15,606 nt of DNA from Desulfuromonadaceae bacterium (lineage in GTDB: Bacteria; Desulfobacterota; Desulfuromonadia; Desulfuromonadales; Geopsychrobacteraceae). The position numbers and the translations under genes are program-made. The notes beneath the pieces were generated by a model, which saw nothing but the letters and a program-made list of their open reading frames with translations, had not been told where the DNA came from and did not search any database. How positions within the stretch are numbered: position 1 is the stretch's first letter; every line of letters starts with the position of its first letter. The stretch spans positions 1 to 15,606 of the forward strand of contig DAOWKG010000252.1 of assembly GCA_030639985.1 (NCBI GenBank), written 5' to 3'. Shown one piece after another: positions 7,813-15,606 of this stretch.

Positions 7813-7867
7813 TAGGAAGTACCTATTGCCCAATTGGGATTAAAGATGGACAGTTATTTACTTCCTA
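7813..7867. repeat. Nested inverted repeats between the HU gene and the tRNAs
   Basis: TAGGAAGTA (7813-7821) pairs with TACTTCCTA (7859-7867), a 9-bp inverted repeat. Inside it lies the 10-bp palindrome CCCAATTGGG (7829-7838). No T run follows on either strand, so it is not a standard terminator. It might act in processing between HU mRNA and the tRNA precursor, or as a protein site. Confidence 0.35.
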
Positions 7868-7891
7868 CTTCTTGTACTATATAAACTTTGA

Positions 7892-8167
7892 TTAGACGTT
7901 AACTGAGTCTTTCAAAGCCTTGCCTGCCTTAAACTTAGGAACCTTGGCTGCAGCAATTTGAATTTTCTCGCCAGTTTGAGGGTTCTGACCAGTACGTGCG
8001 GCACGATCACCTACACTAAATGTACCGAAACCTACCATAGCAACTTTCTCACCAGCTTTCAGAGCATCAGTTACAGCTTCAGTAAATGCCTTAAGAGCAC
8101 TTTCTGTATCAGTTTTACTCAACCCTGCTTTTTCTGCCATTGCATTGACCAGATCTGCCTTAGTCAC
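7892..8167 (-). CDS. hupB: DNA-binding protein HU
   Basis: HU is the small dimeric nucleoid protein that bends and compacts DNA. The 91-residue product has the whole family profile: the N-terminal helix pair beginning [22 protein letters not shown] (46-50), and the DNA-grasping arm with the intercalating proline P63 in [10 protein letters not shown], ending with [12 protein letters not shown] place the start at GTG 8167. AGGAGG (8175-8180) is 7 nt from this GTG but only 1 nt from the ATG at 8173, and family members begin with M(T/N)KADL. It has its own promoter and lies directly after lon, as hupB does in E. coli. Whether it is the only HU gene of the genome cannot be seen. Confidence 0.96.
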   Translation of the reverse strand: MTKADLVNAMAEKAGLSKTDTESALKAFTEAVTDALKAGEKVAMVGFGTFSVGDRAARTGQNPQTGEKIQIAAAKVPKFKAGKALKDSVNV

Positions 8168-8173
8168 AAGCAT

Positions 8174-8180
8174 ACCTCCT
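8174..8180 (-). promoter_or_regulatory. Ribosome-binding site of the HU gene (selects GTG start)
   Basis: AGGAGGT is a strong site. Its 7-nt distance to the GTG at 8167 is ideal, while the ATG at 8173 abuts it and would be sterically poor. Confidence 0.85.
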
Positions 8181-8221
8181 ATAAAGTATTAAAGAATTAC
8201 ATCCACACAAAAACTCGGTAA

Positions 8222-8251
8222 GATATATCAGGTTTCCGAAAAAACTGTCAA
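8222..8251 (-). promoter_or_regulatory. Promoter of the HU gene
   Basis: A perfect TTGACA (8251-8246), an 18-nt spacer and TATATC (8227-8222) preceded by TG one base upstream, which makes an extended -10. Transcription should start near 8215 with a leader of about 48 nt. The strength fits an abundant protein. Confidence 0.85.
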
Positions 8252-8286
8252 GCTGTTTTTCCCCATTTTTCGGGCTTTAAGACAAT

Positions 8287-8306
8287 AAAAAAAAGTTAAA
8301 AACCTT
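8287..8306 (-). terminator. Weak hairpin plus T run after lon
   Basis: On the minus strand AAGGTT and AACTTT can pair (6 bp with one G-T) around TTT, and T's run on to 8287, 12-30 nt after the lon stop. The stem is short and AT-rich, so termination may be partial. Confidence 0.35.
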
Positions 8307-8317
8307 GACATATTGAA

Positions 8318-10669
8318 TCATTTCTCTACCGCCGAAATCAAAGCTAATTCAAGAACCTGATCCATATGGGCAACCGTATCAATTACCAGTGACTTAGTCA
8401 ACAACTGCGGCAATTCCACCAAATCCTTTTCGTTTTCAGCCGGTATAACCACTTTCGTGATCCCTCCCCGGCGAGCTGCCAAAAGTTTTTCCTTCAGTCC
8501 CCCAATTGGCAATACCCGACCTCGTAGAGTAACTTCGCCAGTCATCGCCAAATCCTTACGGACAGGCCTACTGGTCAAAGCTGATGCTAAAGCGGTAGCC
8601 ATAGTAATACCAGCTGATGGGCCATCCTTGGGAACAGCTCCCTCAGGGACATGAATATGGATATCAAGTTTAGCGTAGAAATCTTCACTCAGCTGCAGTT
8701 CCTGCCAGCGAGAACGGATATAACTTAATGCTGCCTGAGCTGACTCCTGCATAACGTCACCTAATTGACCGGTTATGGTCAATTTACCCTGACCGGGCAA
8801 CGTCGTCACTTCAATGGTCAACAACTCCCCCCCGGTTTCGGTCCAAGCCAATCCGGTCGCTAAACCAATCTGGCTGGTATCTTCGCAAATACCATATTTA
8901 TATTGCGGCACACCAAGGAACTTTTGAATCTGCTTCTCACCAATTCTATATTTCTTATCACCATTATCCAACAAGGTTTGCCTCGCTAGCTTGCGCATTA
9001 CAGCAGCAATATTGCGATCCAAACTACGCACCCCAGACTCACGCGTATAGTGACGAATTATTTCATAAATTGCTCGATCTGAAAATGATACCCGCTTGCT
9101 ACTAAGGCCGTGGACATCAATTTGTTTATCCAACAGATAGCGCTTGGCGATATGGAGTTTTTCTTCTTCCGAATAACCTTCAATTCGAATTACTTCGAGT
9201 CGATCATGCAAGGGGAGTGGAACAGATTGAAGATTGTTTGCCGTAGCAATAAATAATACTTGTGACAAATCATAATCAACATCGAGAAAATGGTCGGCAA
9301 AACTATTATTCTGTTCAGGATCAAGAACTTCAAGCAATGCCGAAGATGGATCACCCCGAAAATCGGTACTCATCTTGTCGATTTCATCCAACATAAAAAC
9401 TGGATTATTCACTCCAGACTTGCGTAAACTTTGAATGATTTTGCCGGGCATAGCACCGATATAGGTTCTTCGATGACCACGGATCTCAGCTTCATCACGT
9501 ACCCCACCCAGAGATATTCGGACAAATTCACGTTGCAAGGCTTTGGCTATCGATTTCCCCAACGAAGTCTTACCAACCCCTGGAGGCCCAACCAGGCACA
9601 ATATCGGCCCCTTTATCTGCTTAACCAGTGCTCGCACAGCTAAATACTCCAGCACCCGTTCTTTGACCTTGTGGAGGCCATAATGGTCGGCTTCCAGAAT
9701 CTCTTCTGCCTTTTCAAGGTCATGCCGATCTTCCGTTCCATGCTGCCACGGCAATGCCAACATCCACTCGATATAGTTACGCACTACGGTAGCTTCAGCT
9801 GACATAGGCGACATCATTTTTAATTTTCTTAATTCAGAGCGTGCCTTATCGGTAGCTTCAGCTGACATTCTCTTGTTTTTAATTTGCTCTTCAAATTCAA
9901 TAATTTCCTGTTTGAATTCATCCTGGCCACCAAGCTCTTTCTGAATAGCCCGCATCTGCTCATTCAGATAATATTCCTTATGACTCCGCTCCATCTGGCT
10001 CTTTACCCGACTGCGGATTTTCACCTCAACCTGTTGAATCTCAATTTCCTGCTCCAGCAACACAAGAATGTGCTCCAGCCGCTGGCCACAATCTAAAATT
10101 TCAAGCAACTCCTGTTTATCAGCAAGCGGAATTTGCAGATGCCCGGCAACAGTGTCGGCCAACCGGCAAGGATCATTCAACCCGGCAATGGTAGTATTAA
10201 CTTCAGCCGGCATTTTTTTATTTAACCCGACATAACTATCAAAGCTTGCCTTAATAGCTCTGACAACTCCTTCTTCTTCAGCGATATCGGTCAACGATTC
10301 AGTTAAGGGCTCCACTTCTACCTGGACATATTTACCATTCGAAACATAAGAACTGATTTGTCCACGCCAGCATCCCTCAACCAATACCTTAACGGTACCA
10401 TCAGGAAGTTTAAGTAGCTGCACCACCTTGCCGATGGCACCGATACAATACAAATCATCCTCTTCAGGAGCGTCTACCTTAGGATCTTTCTGACTTACTA
10501 AAAAAATCTTTTTATCACCCTCAAAAGCACGTTCAATCGCAACTATCGACTGGCTACGCCCAACAAATAGCGGTGCAACCATGTGCGGAAATACAACAAT
10601 ATCGCGCAATGGCAGTAGTGGTAGTGAAATGGATGTGGCAGGGTTAGTTGGTTCAACAAAATCGGACAT
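8318..10669 (-). CDS. lon: ATP-dependent protease Lon
   Basis: Lon is a cytoplasmic AAA+ serine protease that removes misfolded and short-lived regulatory proteins. The 783 residues match the LonA length. The N-terminal substrate-binding domain begins [24 protein letters not shown] long helical linker runs to about residue 305. The AAA+ module has Walker [10 protein letters not shown] (361-369) and Walker B FMLDEIDK (425-432). The C-terminal protease domain has the catalytic dyad S685 (PKDGPSAG) and K728 ([10 protein letters not shown]), 43 residues apart as in E. coli. It follows clpX after 86 nt. No Shine-Dalgarno motif precedes the ATG. A candidate promoter places the transcript start only about 4 nt upstream, so the mRNA may be nearly leaderless. 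The coding region holds an in-frame 19-bp direct repeat (see findings). Confidence 0.98.
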   Translation of the reverse strand: MSDFVEPTNPATSISLPLLPLRDIVVFPHMVAPLFVGRSQSIVAIERAFEGDKKIFLVSQKDPKVDAPEEDDLYCIGAIGKVVQLLKLPDGTVKVLVEGCWRGQISSYVSNGKYVQVEVEPLTESLTDIAEEEGVVRAIKASFDSYVGLNKKMPAEVNTTIAGLNDPCRLADTVAGHLQIPLADKQELLEILDCGQRLEHILVLLEQEIEIQQVEVKIRSRVKSQMERSHKEYYLNEQMRAIQKELGGQDEFKQEIIEFEEQIKNKRMSAEATDKARSELRKLKMMSPMSAEATVVRNYIEWMLALPWQHGTEDRHDLEKAEEILEADHYGLHKVKERVLEYLAVRALVKQIKGPILCLVGPPGVGKTSLGKSIAKALQREFVRISLGGVRDEAEIRGHRRTYIGAMPGKIIQSLRKSGVNNPVFMLDEIDKMSTDFRGDPSSALLEVLDPEQNNSFADHFLDVDYDLSQVLFIATANNLQSVPLPLHDRLEVIRIEGYSEEEKLHIAKRYLLDKQIDVHGLSSKRVSFSDRAIYEIIRHYTRESGVRSLDRNIAAVMRKLARQTLLDNGDKKYRIGEKQIQKFLGVPQYKYGICEDTSQIGLATGLAWTETGGELLTIEVTTLPGQGKLTITGQLGDVMQESAQAALSYIRSRWQELQLSEDFYAKLDIHIHVPEGAVPKDGPSAGITMATALASALTSRPVRKDLAMTGEVTLRGRVLPIGGLKEKLLAARRGGITKVVIPAENEKDLVELPQLLTKSLVIDTVAHMDQVLELALISAVEK
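9787..9868. repeat. In-frame 19-bp direct repeat inside lon
   Basis: CGGTAGCTTCAGCTGACAT occurs exactly at 9787-9805 and again at 9850-9868, 63 nt (21 codons) apart. Each copy encodes MSAEAT, at residues 268-273 and 289-294 of Lon. Only the second (in [14 protein letters not shown]) is the conserved family sequence. Confidence 0.9.
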
Positions 10670-10679
10670 ATAATTCTAG

Positions 10680-10709
10680 CCTATAAATTAAAAAGGAGCG
10701 CACTGTCAA
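10680..10709 (-). promoter_or_regulatory. Candidate lon promoter overlapping the clpX terminator
   Basis: A perfect TTGACA (10709-10704) lies in the upper part of the clpX terminator hairpin, with TATAGG (10685-10680) 18 nt downstream. Transcription would start near 10673, only about 4 nt before the lon ATG. The -10 is imperfect, so this is a proposal. No heat-shock-type sigma-32 promoter was recognised. Confidence 0.4.
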
Positions 10710-10727
10710 ATGACAAAATTGCGCTCC
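10690..10727 (-). terminator. Intrinsic terminator after clpX
   Basis: On the minus strand GGAGCGCA pairs with TGCGCTCC (8 bp). An inner TGTC/GACA hairpin stacks within it, and TTTTTAATTT follows. It begins about 29 nt after the clpX stop. It should end the tig-clpP-clpX transcript and separate lon. Confidence 0.85.
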
Positions 10728-10755
10728 ACAATAATATAGTTAATGTTTTTTTGCA

Positions 10756-12003
10756 CTAAGCACTTTCGGCAATATCATAAAGAATGATCGGCTTTACCCC
10801 GTTGGTAATAACCTCTTCATTCAAAACTACTTCCTTAACTCTATCTTGGGATGGAATATCGTACATCACATCAAGCATGGCATTTTCGAGGATGGAACGT
10901 AATCCCCGGGCTCCAGTCTTACGCTCCAACGCTTCCTTGGCAACCGCTACCAAAGCTCCGTCGGTAAACTTAAGACGGACATTCTCCATTTCGAACAAAC
11001 GTTGATATTGTTTTACCAGGGCATTTTTAGGCTCATGCAGGATCTGGATCAAAGCCTCTTCATCAAGCTCACCAAGGGTAGCTATAACCGGCATCCGTCC
11101 GACGAATTCAGGGATCAAACCAAATTTGAGCAGATCAGAGGGTTGGACTTTCCCAAGCAGTTCCCCAAGGTTCTCTTCCTTTATAGATCTGACTTCAGCC
11201 CCAAAACCCATGGTTTTTGTTTTTAAACGCTTACTGACAATTTTTTCCAGACCCGAAAAAGCGCCCCCACAAATAAAGAGGATGTTGGTAGTATCAACCT
11301 TGAGAAATTCTTGCTGCGGGTGCTTACGGCCACCTTTGGGTGGCACACTTGCAGTGGTTCCCTCAATAATTTTCAATAATGCCTGCTGAACCCCTTCACC
11401 GGAAACATCTCTGGTGATCGATGGCGATTCGGTTTTTCTGGCAATTTTATCAACCTCATCAATATAGATTATACCCTTTTGGGCTTTTTCCAAATCGTAG
11501 TCGGCGGCTTGCAATAAGCTGAGAATGATATTTTCAACATCTTCACCGACATAACCAGCTTCGGTAAGATTGGTAGCATCTGCAATAGTAAACGGTACAT
11601 CCAGTACCTTGGCAAGGGTCTGTGCCAACAGAGTTTTACCACTACCGGTTGGTCCCAAAAGCAAAACATTACTTTTTTGAATCTCAACGCCATCGCCCTT
11701 ATCAACAGCTTCAACGCGCTTGTAATGGTTATATACTGCTACCGATAAAACTTTTTTTGCCAGCTCTTGGCCAACGATATATTCATCAAGGATATCTTTA
11801 ATTTCAACCGGTTTGGGCAACTGTTTTGTATCAGAATCGGTGGTTTGATCGAGTCGTGACTCCTCATCGATAATATCATTGCAGAGCTCAATGCACTCAT
11901 CACAAATATATACCGTTGGTCCAGCGATCAGTTTTTTAACTTCATCCTGTGCTTTACCACAAAAAGAACATGTCAACTGACTATTTTCATCTTTTGAACC
12001 CAC
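10756..12003 (-). CDS. clpX: ATP-dependent Clp protease ATPase subunit ClpX
   Basis: ClpX unfolds tagged or native substrates and feeds them into ClpP. The 415-residue protein has the N-terminal zinc-binding domain (C12, C15, C34, C37), Walker A GPTGSGKT (117-124), pore loop GYVG (150-153), Walker [10 protein letters not shown] (178-186), the RKH loop (226-228) and sensor-2 GAR (364-366). The ClpP-docking loop reads MGF at 265-267 rather than the usual IGF or LGF. This is a mild change that should still dock in the hydrophobic pockets. The start is GTG at 12003, with GGAGG 9 nt upstream (12013-12017). It starts 27 nt after clpP in the conserved order tig-clpP-clpX, and a terminator follows the gene. 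Confidence 0.98.
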   Translation of the reverse strand: MGSKDENSQLTCSFCGKAQDEVKKLIAGPTVYICDECIELCNDIIDEESRLDQTTDSDTKQLPKPVEIKDILDEYIVGQELAKKVLSVAVYNHYKRVEAVDKGDGVEIQKSNVLLLGPTGSGKTLLAQTLAKVLDVPFTIADATNLTEAGYVGEDVENIILSLLQAADYDLEKAQKGIIYIDEVDKIARKTESPSITRDVSGEGVQQALLKIIEGTTASVPPKGGRKHPQQEFLKVDTTNILFICGGAFSGLEKIVSKRLKTKTMGFGAEVRSIKEENLGELLGKVQPSDLLKFGLIPEFVGRMPVIATLGELDEEALIQILHEPKNALVKQYQRLFEMENVRLKFTDGALVAVAKEALERKTGARGLRSILENAMLDVMYDIPSQDRVKEVVLNEEVITNGVKPIILYDIAESA

Positions 12004-12030
12004 TGTATTACACCTCCGTACCAGCTAACA

Positions 12031-12615
12031 TTATGATTTTTGCTCAACAATAGAATCGATAATACCATAATCACATGCTACTTCGCTATTCATGAAAAAA
12101 TCACGTTCAGTGTCGGCAGCAACCTTGTCCAGATCCTGACCGGTATGTTTGGCCAAAATTCCATTTAGAGACTCACGCATGCGTAAAATTTCATTGGCAT
12201 GGATGCTGATGTCTGTTGCTTGTCCTTGAAAACCACCCAGAGGTTGATGAATCATCACCCGTGCATGGGGCAACGCAAAACGTTTTCCGGCAGTTCCAGC
12301 AGCAAGAAGTAATGCTCCCATACTGGCAGCTTGACCAATGCAAATAGTTGAAACTGGTGCTTTCAAGTATTGGATAGTATCGTATATAGCCATTCCCGCC
12401 GTTACCACTCCACCGGGGGAATTGATATACAAATGGATGTCACGATCGGGATCTTCCGACTCAAGAAACAATAACTGAGCGACAATCAGATTGGCCATAT
12501 GGTCTTCAATCTCACCACTGAGAAAGATAATCCGATCTTTCAGCAACCGCGAATAGATATCATAGGCACGCTCACCACGACCACTATCCTCAACGACCAT
12601 AGGCACCAAACTCAT
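12031..12615 (-). CDS. clpP: ATP-dependent Clp protease proteolytic subunit ClpP
   Basis: ClpP forms the tetradecameric serine-protease chamber used by ClpX. With the ATG at 12615 it has 194 residues and the catalytic triad falls at the canonical S98 (GQAASMGA), H123 (MIHQPLGG) and D172. The short N-terminus [25 protein letters not shown] is typical, with no long propeptide. A longer frame to 12687 would add 24 residues overlapping tig and lacks family support. AAGGAG ends 7 nt before the ATG and lies inside the tig 3' end. One base separates the tig stop from this start, so translation is probably coupled. clpX follows 27 nt later. Confidence 0.98.
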   Translation of the reverse strand: MSLVPMVVEDSGRGERAYDIYSRLLKDRIIFLSGEIEDHMANLIVAQLLFLESEDPDRDIHLYINSPGGVVTAGMAIYDTIQYLKAPVSTICIGQAASMGALLLAAGTAGKRFALPHARVMIHQPLGGFQGQATDISIHANEILRMRESLNGILAKHTGQDLDKVAADTERDFFMNSEVACDYGIIDSIVEQKS

Positions 12616-12616
12616 A

Positions 12617-13954
12617 TCAGGACTCCTTCTCCTCGCTATCATCACTGGCATCAACTTCAGGCTGCTTTGGTTCAACCTCAGTAACAACGGCTCCTTCGAG
12701 TAAAAAGCTGGTAACCTTTTCTTGTAGAATTTGTCCCTTTAGCCCTGCTAAGGCCTGATTGTTTTCAAAATATTTCTGTACCTGATCGAGAGGAATATCA
12801 CTATCATCAGCAAATGATTGCATCTTTTGCTCAACTTCAGTTTCTTCGACAGCGATCTCTTCCTGAGCAGCAATAGTGTCTAGGAGCAATTCGCCCTTAA
12901 CTTGCTGAACCGCCATATCCCGATAGGTGGTAGCAAATGTTTCTTCATTCATCCCCAACATCTCAAGACTCATTCCTTGCGCCTTTAGTTTTTGGGTAAA
13001 GCTGTCTTTTAAGTGATGAAGTTGATTTTCAACCATTCCTTCAGGCACATCAAAAGTATTGTTTTCGAGCAAAGCATTCATCAAGCTCTCTTGCAATTGG
13101 CCGTCAACCCGTTGCTGTTCCTGAGCAATAGTATTCTCTTTTATCTTTGCTTTAAGGTCTTCCAAATTTTCAGCTTCAAACTCTTTGGCAAGTTCATCAT
13201 CGATCTTAGGAATAATTTTTTCCTTTATTTCCTTAACCAAAACCTTAAAAACAGCAGGCTTTCCGGCTAAATCCTTTGAACCATATCCTTCAGGAAAGTC
13301 AACCTCTACATCTTTTTCCTGCTCGCGCTTCATTCCCACCAACTGTGCTTCAAATCCGGGGATAAAACTGTTTGAACCCAATGACAGCTCAAAGTCAGTG
13401 CCAGAACCATTCTCAAATGCAGAACCATCGATAAAACCTTCAAAATCGATAACTACAGTATCACCATCACGAGCCTTCTTGCGACTGGTAACCTCGAGCT
13501 GCATCTTAGAATTAGCCATTTGCTCAAGTTGTGTTTCGATAACAGCAGCATCAAATGTATAAATTTCTTTTTCGAGCGTTAAACCGGTATAGTCTTTAGC
13601 TACAATTTCAGGGCGAACGTCAACCTCAACCTCATAACTGAAAGTTTTTCCGGCCTCAACCTCACCAGTCTTAACAACTTCTGGTTGTGAAACCGCTTCA
13701 ATTTTATTATCGAGCAGAGCCTTATAAAGGCTATTATTGATCAAGGAACCAGAAGCATCATGCTGAGCTCGAGGGGCGTAGTGTTGCTCCAGAACATTTT
13801 GCGGTATTTTGCCCTTACGAAACCCTTTAATATCGGCAGTCTTGGCAATTTTTTTGTACGCATTCTCAAGTTCAACGGTAACAGCATCAACATCGATCAC
13901 AAAAACAAGCTTCTTTTTAATCGAGCTTAATTCTTCAACAGTAACTTCCATCAT
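12617..13954 (-). CDS. tig: Trigger factor
   Basis: Trigger factor is the ribosome-bound chaperone that meets nascent chains at the exit tunnel. The 445-residue protein has three parts. The N-terminal ribosome-binding domain carries the signature GFRKGKIP (44-51). The FKBP-type prolyl isomerase domain covers about 155-245 ([14 protein letters not shown] through [11 protein letters not shown]). The long helical C-terminal chaperone domain follows and ends in an acidic tail ([19 protein letters not shown]). Two ATGs stand side by side at 13954 and 13951, with AGGAAGG just upstream; either may be used. It leads the tig-clpP-clpX unit from a clear promoter and a leader of about 105 nt that contains two hairpins. 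Coupling of folding and degradation factors in one transcript is the conserved arrangement in proteobacteria. Confidence 0.97.
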   Translation of the reverse strand: MMEVTVEELSSIKKKLVFVIDVDAVTVELENAYKKIAKTADIKGFRKGKIPQNVLEQHYAPRAQHDASGSLINNSLYKALLDNKIEAVSQPEVVKTGEVEAGKTFSYEVEVDVRPEIVAKDYTGLTLEKEIYTFDAAVIETQLEQMANSKMQLEVTSRKKARDGDTVVIDFEGFIDGSAFENGSGTDFELSLGSNSFIPGFEAQLVGMKREQEKDVEVDFPEGYGSKDLAGKPAVFKVLVKEIKEKIIPKIDDELAKEFEAENLEDLKAKIKENTIAQEQQRVDGQLQESLMNALLENNTFDVPEGMVENQLHHLKDSFTQKLKAQGMSLEMLGMNEETFATTYRDMAVQQVKGELLLDTIAAQEEIAVEETEVEQKMQSFADDSDIPLDQVQKYFENNQALAGLKGQILQEKVTSFLLEGAVVTEVEPKQPEVDASDDSEEKES

Positions 13955-13968
13955 CTTCCCTTCCTGAT

Positions 13969-14043
13969 GTTATCGGTTTGATAACCAAATTTATTTATGT
14001 TTATACCTGAACAAATTATTTTAATTAATCCCCTAACGGGGAT
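13969..14043 (-). promoter_or_regulatory. Structured 5' leader of tig
   Basis: Two compact hairpins lie in the leader. ATCCCC-GTTA-GGGGAT (14043-14028) has a 6-bp stem and a tetraloop. GTTATC-AAACC-GATAAC (13985-13969) ends 3 nt before the AGGAAGG ribosome-binding site. Neither is followed by a T run as a terminator would be. Their placement could tune translation or mRNA stability; no known riboswitch class is recognised. Confidence 0.4.
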
Positions 14044-14066
14044 CATCTATTATTCGAACCCGGAAG

Positions 14067-14094
14067 AATATACTGACACTTGCATAACTGTCAA
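14067..14094 (-). promoter_or_regulatory. Promoter of tig-clpP-clpX
   Basis: A perfect TTGACA (14094-14089), a 16-nt spacer and TATATT (14072-14067) lie about 65 nt after the TPR gene's stop codon. Transcription would start near 14060. Confidence 0.8.
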
Positions 14095-14157
14095 CCGGTA
14101 AAAATGGTAGCGTTTAATGACCTACGTACTTACTGCTAGTCACTTTTAAAAGAAATT

Positions 14158-15342
14158 TCAACCCTCGGGCGGCAGAATTCTTTTCACAATTTCAATCAAT
14201 TGAGTAATGTGAAACTTCATCTGCAAATTTAGTCGTTCCAATTGCAGCAACCGCTGATAAACTTTATGCCAGTTTGCTGCATCCCAGCTCAGCAGCACCA
14301 GAGCCCATTGTGCCTTAACCTGAAATTCTCCGGGTCTACCGGCCAGCTTCAGATAGACCTTTTCGGCCTCCGGCAAACGTCCCATTCGTCCCAAAATTCT
14401 GCCAATGCGAAACTCTCTTGCTGCCGACGGTTGCTGTCGCTGCAGCGCTAAAGCCCGATTCAGGGCAACTTCGAGGTCACCACTTTTAATAAGCTGATAA
14501 ACAATTCGATCCTGCAACTCCAGAGCATCAGCCGTTACTATCGTTGCACCGGAATAAGTTGCACCAAGGTTGAGTAACAACGCCCCAAGCTGTGCAAGCT
14601 CCGGTGCCGACTCGGCAGAGATAGCATTAGCAATCTGATAAGCGGCAGCGGCATTTTCCTTCTCATCAGCATGATAATAACTGAATGCCAACATCCTCCA
14701 GATTTTTTCATTATTTGGAAACTGCCCCGCCGCCGGCAGCAGAACATTAATTGCCAGCTGGCTATCCTGCTGCTGCAAATGACACTGACCAAGCAGCAAA
14801 ATCCAGTCCGGGCGTATCACCTCTCCTTTATTCAGCAACCCTTGCAGTACAGTTATAGCTTGTCCATATTCAGAGGCTCTGCCATACCAGACCGCAGCAG
14901 CAAAAGCAATCGTGGGCTTGGTGCCACCACCTAATTTATAAACCTGCAGGTAAGTTTTGGCCGCATCCAAGGGGTAACTACAGCGCGAATAGGCAACTGC
15001 CAAATTCTGGATCAGATTGAGATGTTCGGGATATTCTGCAACACTATTTTTATAAACTTCCAGTGCCAGGGAAGTTGCATCGGTAAGCAGAAGGACATGC
15101 CCATACAATTCATAGGCATAGGGGTGACGATTCTGATGTTCCTGAAAATATTGCTGCATTAAAGTCTTGGCAATTTCAAACTGTTGATTATCCAGTGCCT
15201 GCTTTGCCTGGCTAAAAATCTTATAATCGGCAGCGCTAACCCCATTCGTTCCGGCTACAGCTTGAAAAGAGGAACCCAATACCACCAGCAAGATAATGGT
15301 TAAAATGACGCTAAATTGCGTTTTTATCACCTTATTAACCAT
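14158..15342 (-). CDS. Secreted TPR-repeat protein
   Basis: The 394-residue product begins with a classical signal peptide: a basic n-region (MVNKVIKTQ), a hydrophobic core FSVILTIILLVVLGSSF (10-26) and a likely cut after AVA at 28-30. There is no lipobox cysteine. The rest is almost wholly helical, with repeated TPR-like pairs such as YKIFSQAKQALDNQQFEIAKTLM, AYELYGHVLLLTDATSLALEVY and LIQNLAVAYSRCSYPLDAAKTYL, so it is probably a periplasmic protein-protein scaffold. It starts 6 nt after the TonB-domain gene, which suggests translational coupling and a role in the same envelope energy-transduction or transport system. TPR proteins are known companions of some ExbB/ExbD/TonB operons. The exact partner and substrate are unknown. 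The ribosome-binding site is weak (GAAG). Confidence 0.85.
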   Translation of the reverse strand: MVNKVIKTQFSVILTIILLVVLGSSFQAVAGTNGVSAADYKIFSQAKQALDNQQFEIAKTLMQQYFQEHQNRHPYAYELYGHVLLLTDATSLALEVYKNSVAEYPEHLNLIQNLAVAYSRCSYPLDAAKTYLQVYKLGGGTKPTIAFAAAVWYGRASEYGQAITVLQGLLNKGEVIRPDWILLLGQCHLQQQDSQLAINVLLPAAGQFPNNEKIWRMLAFSYYHADEKENAAAAYQIANAISAESAPELAQLGALLLNLGATYSGATIVTADALELQDRIVYQLIKSGDLEVALNRALALQRQQPSAAREFRIGRILGRMGRLPEAEKVYLKLAGRPGEFQVKAQWALVLLSWDAANWHKVYQRLLQLERLNLQMKFHITQLIEIVKRILPPEG

Positions 15343-15348
15343 GAGACT

Positions 15349-15606
15349 TCAATTATTGAGAGTAAAGGCAATGGGTTGATCAGCAACACATTTGACCGCT
15401 TTGCCATTTTTTTTACAGGGGAAAAAACGCCACTTCAGAATAGTAGCGATGGCAGATTGATGGAACATAGCTGATTCTTCGGTTTCATTGATCGGTTCTG
15501 CTGCTGTTACTGCTCCAGTTTCGTCGAGTACAATCCGTATCAGCACCTTTTTTTCCTTACCGATTCTCTTCATTGCCGCTGGGTAAATCGGAGTCGGAGC
15601 ATAGAT
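15349..15606 (-). CDS. TonB-family C-terminal domain (energy transducer), 5' end missing
   Basis: The frame is open to the right edge, so 85 C-terminal residues are visible and the gene's beginning lies outside. They match a TonB C-terminal domain: IYPAAMKRIGKEKKVLIRI, VLDETGAVTAAEPI, SAIATILKWRFFPCKKNGKAVK and a final IAFTLNN strand. In TonB systems this domain spans the periplasm and contacts outer-membrane receptors, powered by ExbB/ExbD. The ATG at 15573 is inside the domain and is not the start. A proline-rich segment and an N-terminal membrane helix would be expected upstream. Two cysteines, in FPCKKNGKAVKC, flank the conserved NGK turn and are not general in the family. The TPR gene follows after 6 nt. 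Confidence 0.88.
   Translation of the reverse strand: MYAPTPIYPAAMKRIGKEKKVLIRIVLDETGAVTAAEPINETEESAMFHQSAIATILKWRFFPCKKNGKAVKCVADQPIAFTLNN

Noticed and set aside
12616..12687. 24-residue N-terminal extension of ClpP
   Set aside because: It overlaps tig in another frame. The ATG at 12615 has AAGGAG 7 nt upstream and puts the triad at S98, H123 and D172.
13185..13562. 125-residue plus-strand open frame antisense to tig
   Set aside because: It lies wholly within tig on the opposite strand, is Ser/Pro-rich low-complexity sequence with no recognisable domain, and tig has strong family support.
14143..14152. CTTTTAAAAG palindrome after the TPR gene as a terminator
   Set aside because: The stem is short and AT-only, with no loop and no following T run on the minus strand.
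15349..15573. Complete 74-residue gene starting at the ATG at 15573
   Set aside because: The frame continues upstream to the window edge with TonB-domain residues (PIYPAA), so this ATG is internal.
1..15606. Mobile elements, CRISPR arrays, defence or toxin systems
   Set aside because: No transposase, integrase, repeat-spacer array, att-like duplication at the tRNA genes or defence-type protein was seen on either strand.

Overview
This window carries core housekeeping genes of a Gram-negative, moderately AT-rich bacterium. Gene order, the HolB-RicT-MetRS-TatD/radical-SAM block and the TonB plus TPR pair suggest a delta-proteobacterial lineage of the Desulfuromonas/Geobacter type. That placement comes from remembered gene order and protein style, not from a search. 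There are no insertion sequences, prophage genes, CRISPR arrays or defence genes, and no gene-free stretch longer than about 220 bases.

Left part, minus strand (1-2206): rnc (RNase III), era and a truncated der run leftwards from a good sigma-70-type promoter upstream of rnc. They are an RNA-processing gene followed by two ribosome-assembly GTPases. Era follows rnc by 8 nt.

Left-centre, plus strand (2257-7534): a divergent promoter drives holB (clamp-loader delta-prime), ricT (PSP1-domain protein with a basic tail), metG (methionyl-tRNA synthetase) and a TTG-started fusion of a TatD-type metal hydrolase to a small radical-SAM domain. A strong hairpin at 7500-7534, flanked by A and T runs, ends this unit and also serves the convergent tRNA genes.

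Centre and right, minus strand (7545-14094): a protein quality-control cluster in the same order as in E. coli, tig-clpP-clpX-lon-HU, followed by tRNA-Asp(GTC), tRNA-Val(TAC) and a second, diverged tRNA-Asp(GTC). Trigger factor folds nascent chains, ClpXP and Lon degrade damaged or regulatory proteins, and HU compacts DNA. tig and clpP are separated by one base. clpX ends in a hairpin terminator, and a candidate lon promoter lies inside that hairpin. tig and HU have their own clear promoters.

Right end, minus strand (14158-15606): the C-terminal domain of a TonB-like energy transducer (cut by the window edge) followed 6 nt later by a secreted TPR protein. This looks like the end of an ExbB/ExbD/TonB-type envelope operon.

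No clearly new multi-gene system is visible. The points most worth a second look are the TatD/radical-SAM fusion of unknown reaction, the overlapping clpX terminator and putative near-leaderless lon promoter, the diverged tRNA-Asp, the RicT with a long basic tail, the inverted/direct repeat between the rnc and holB promoters, and the structured tig leader.
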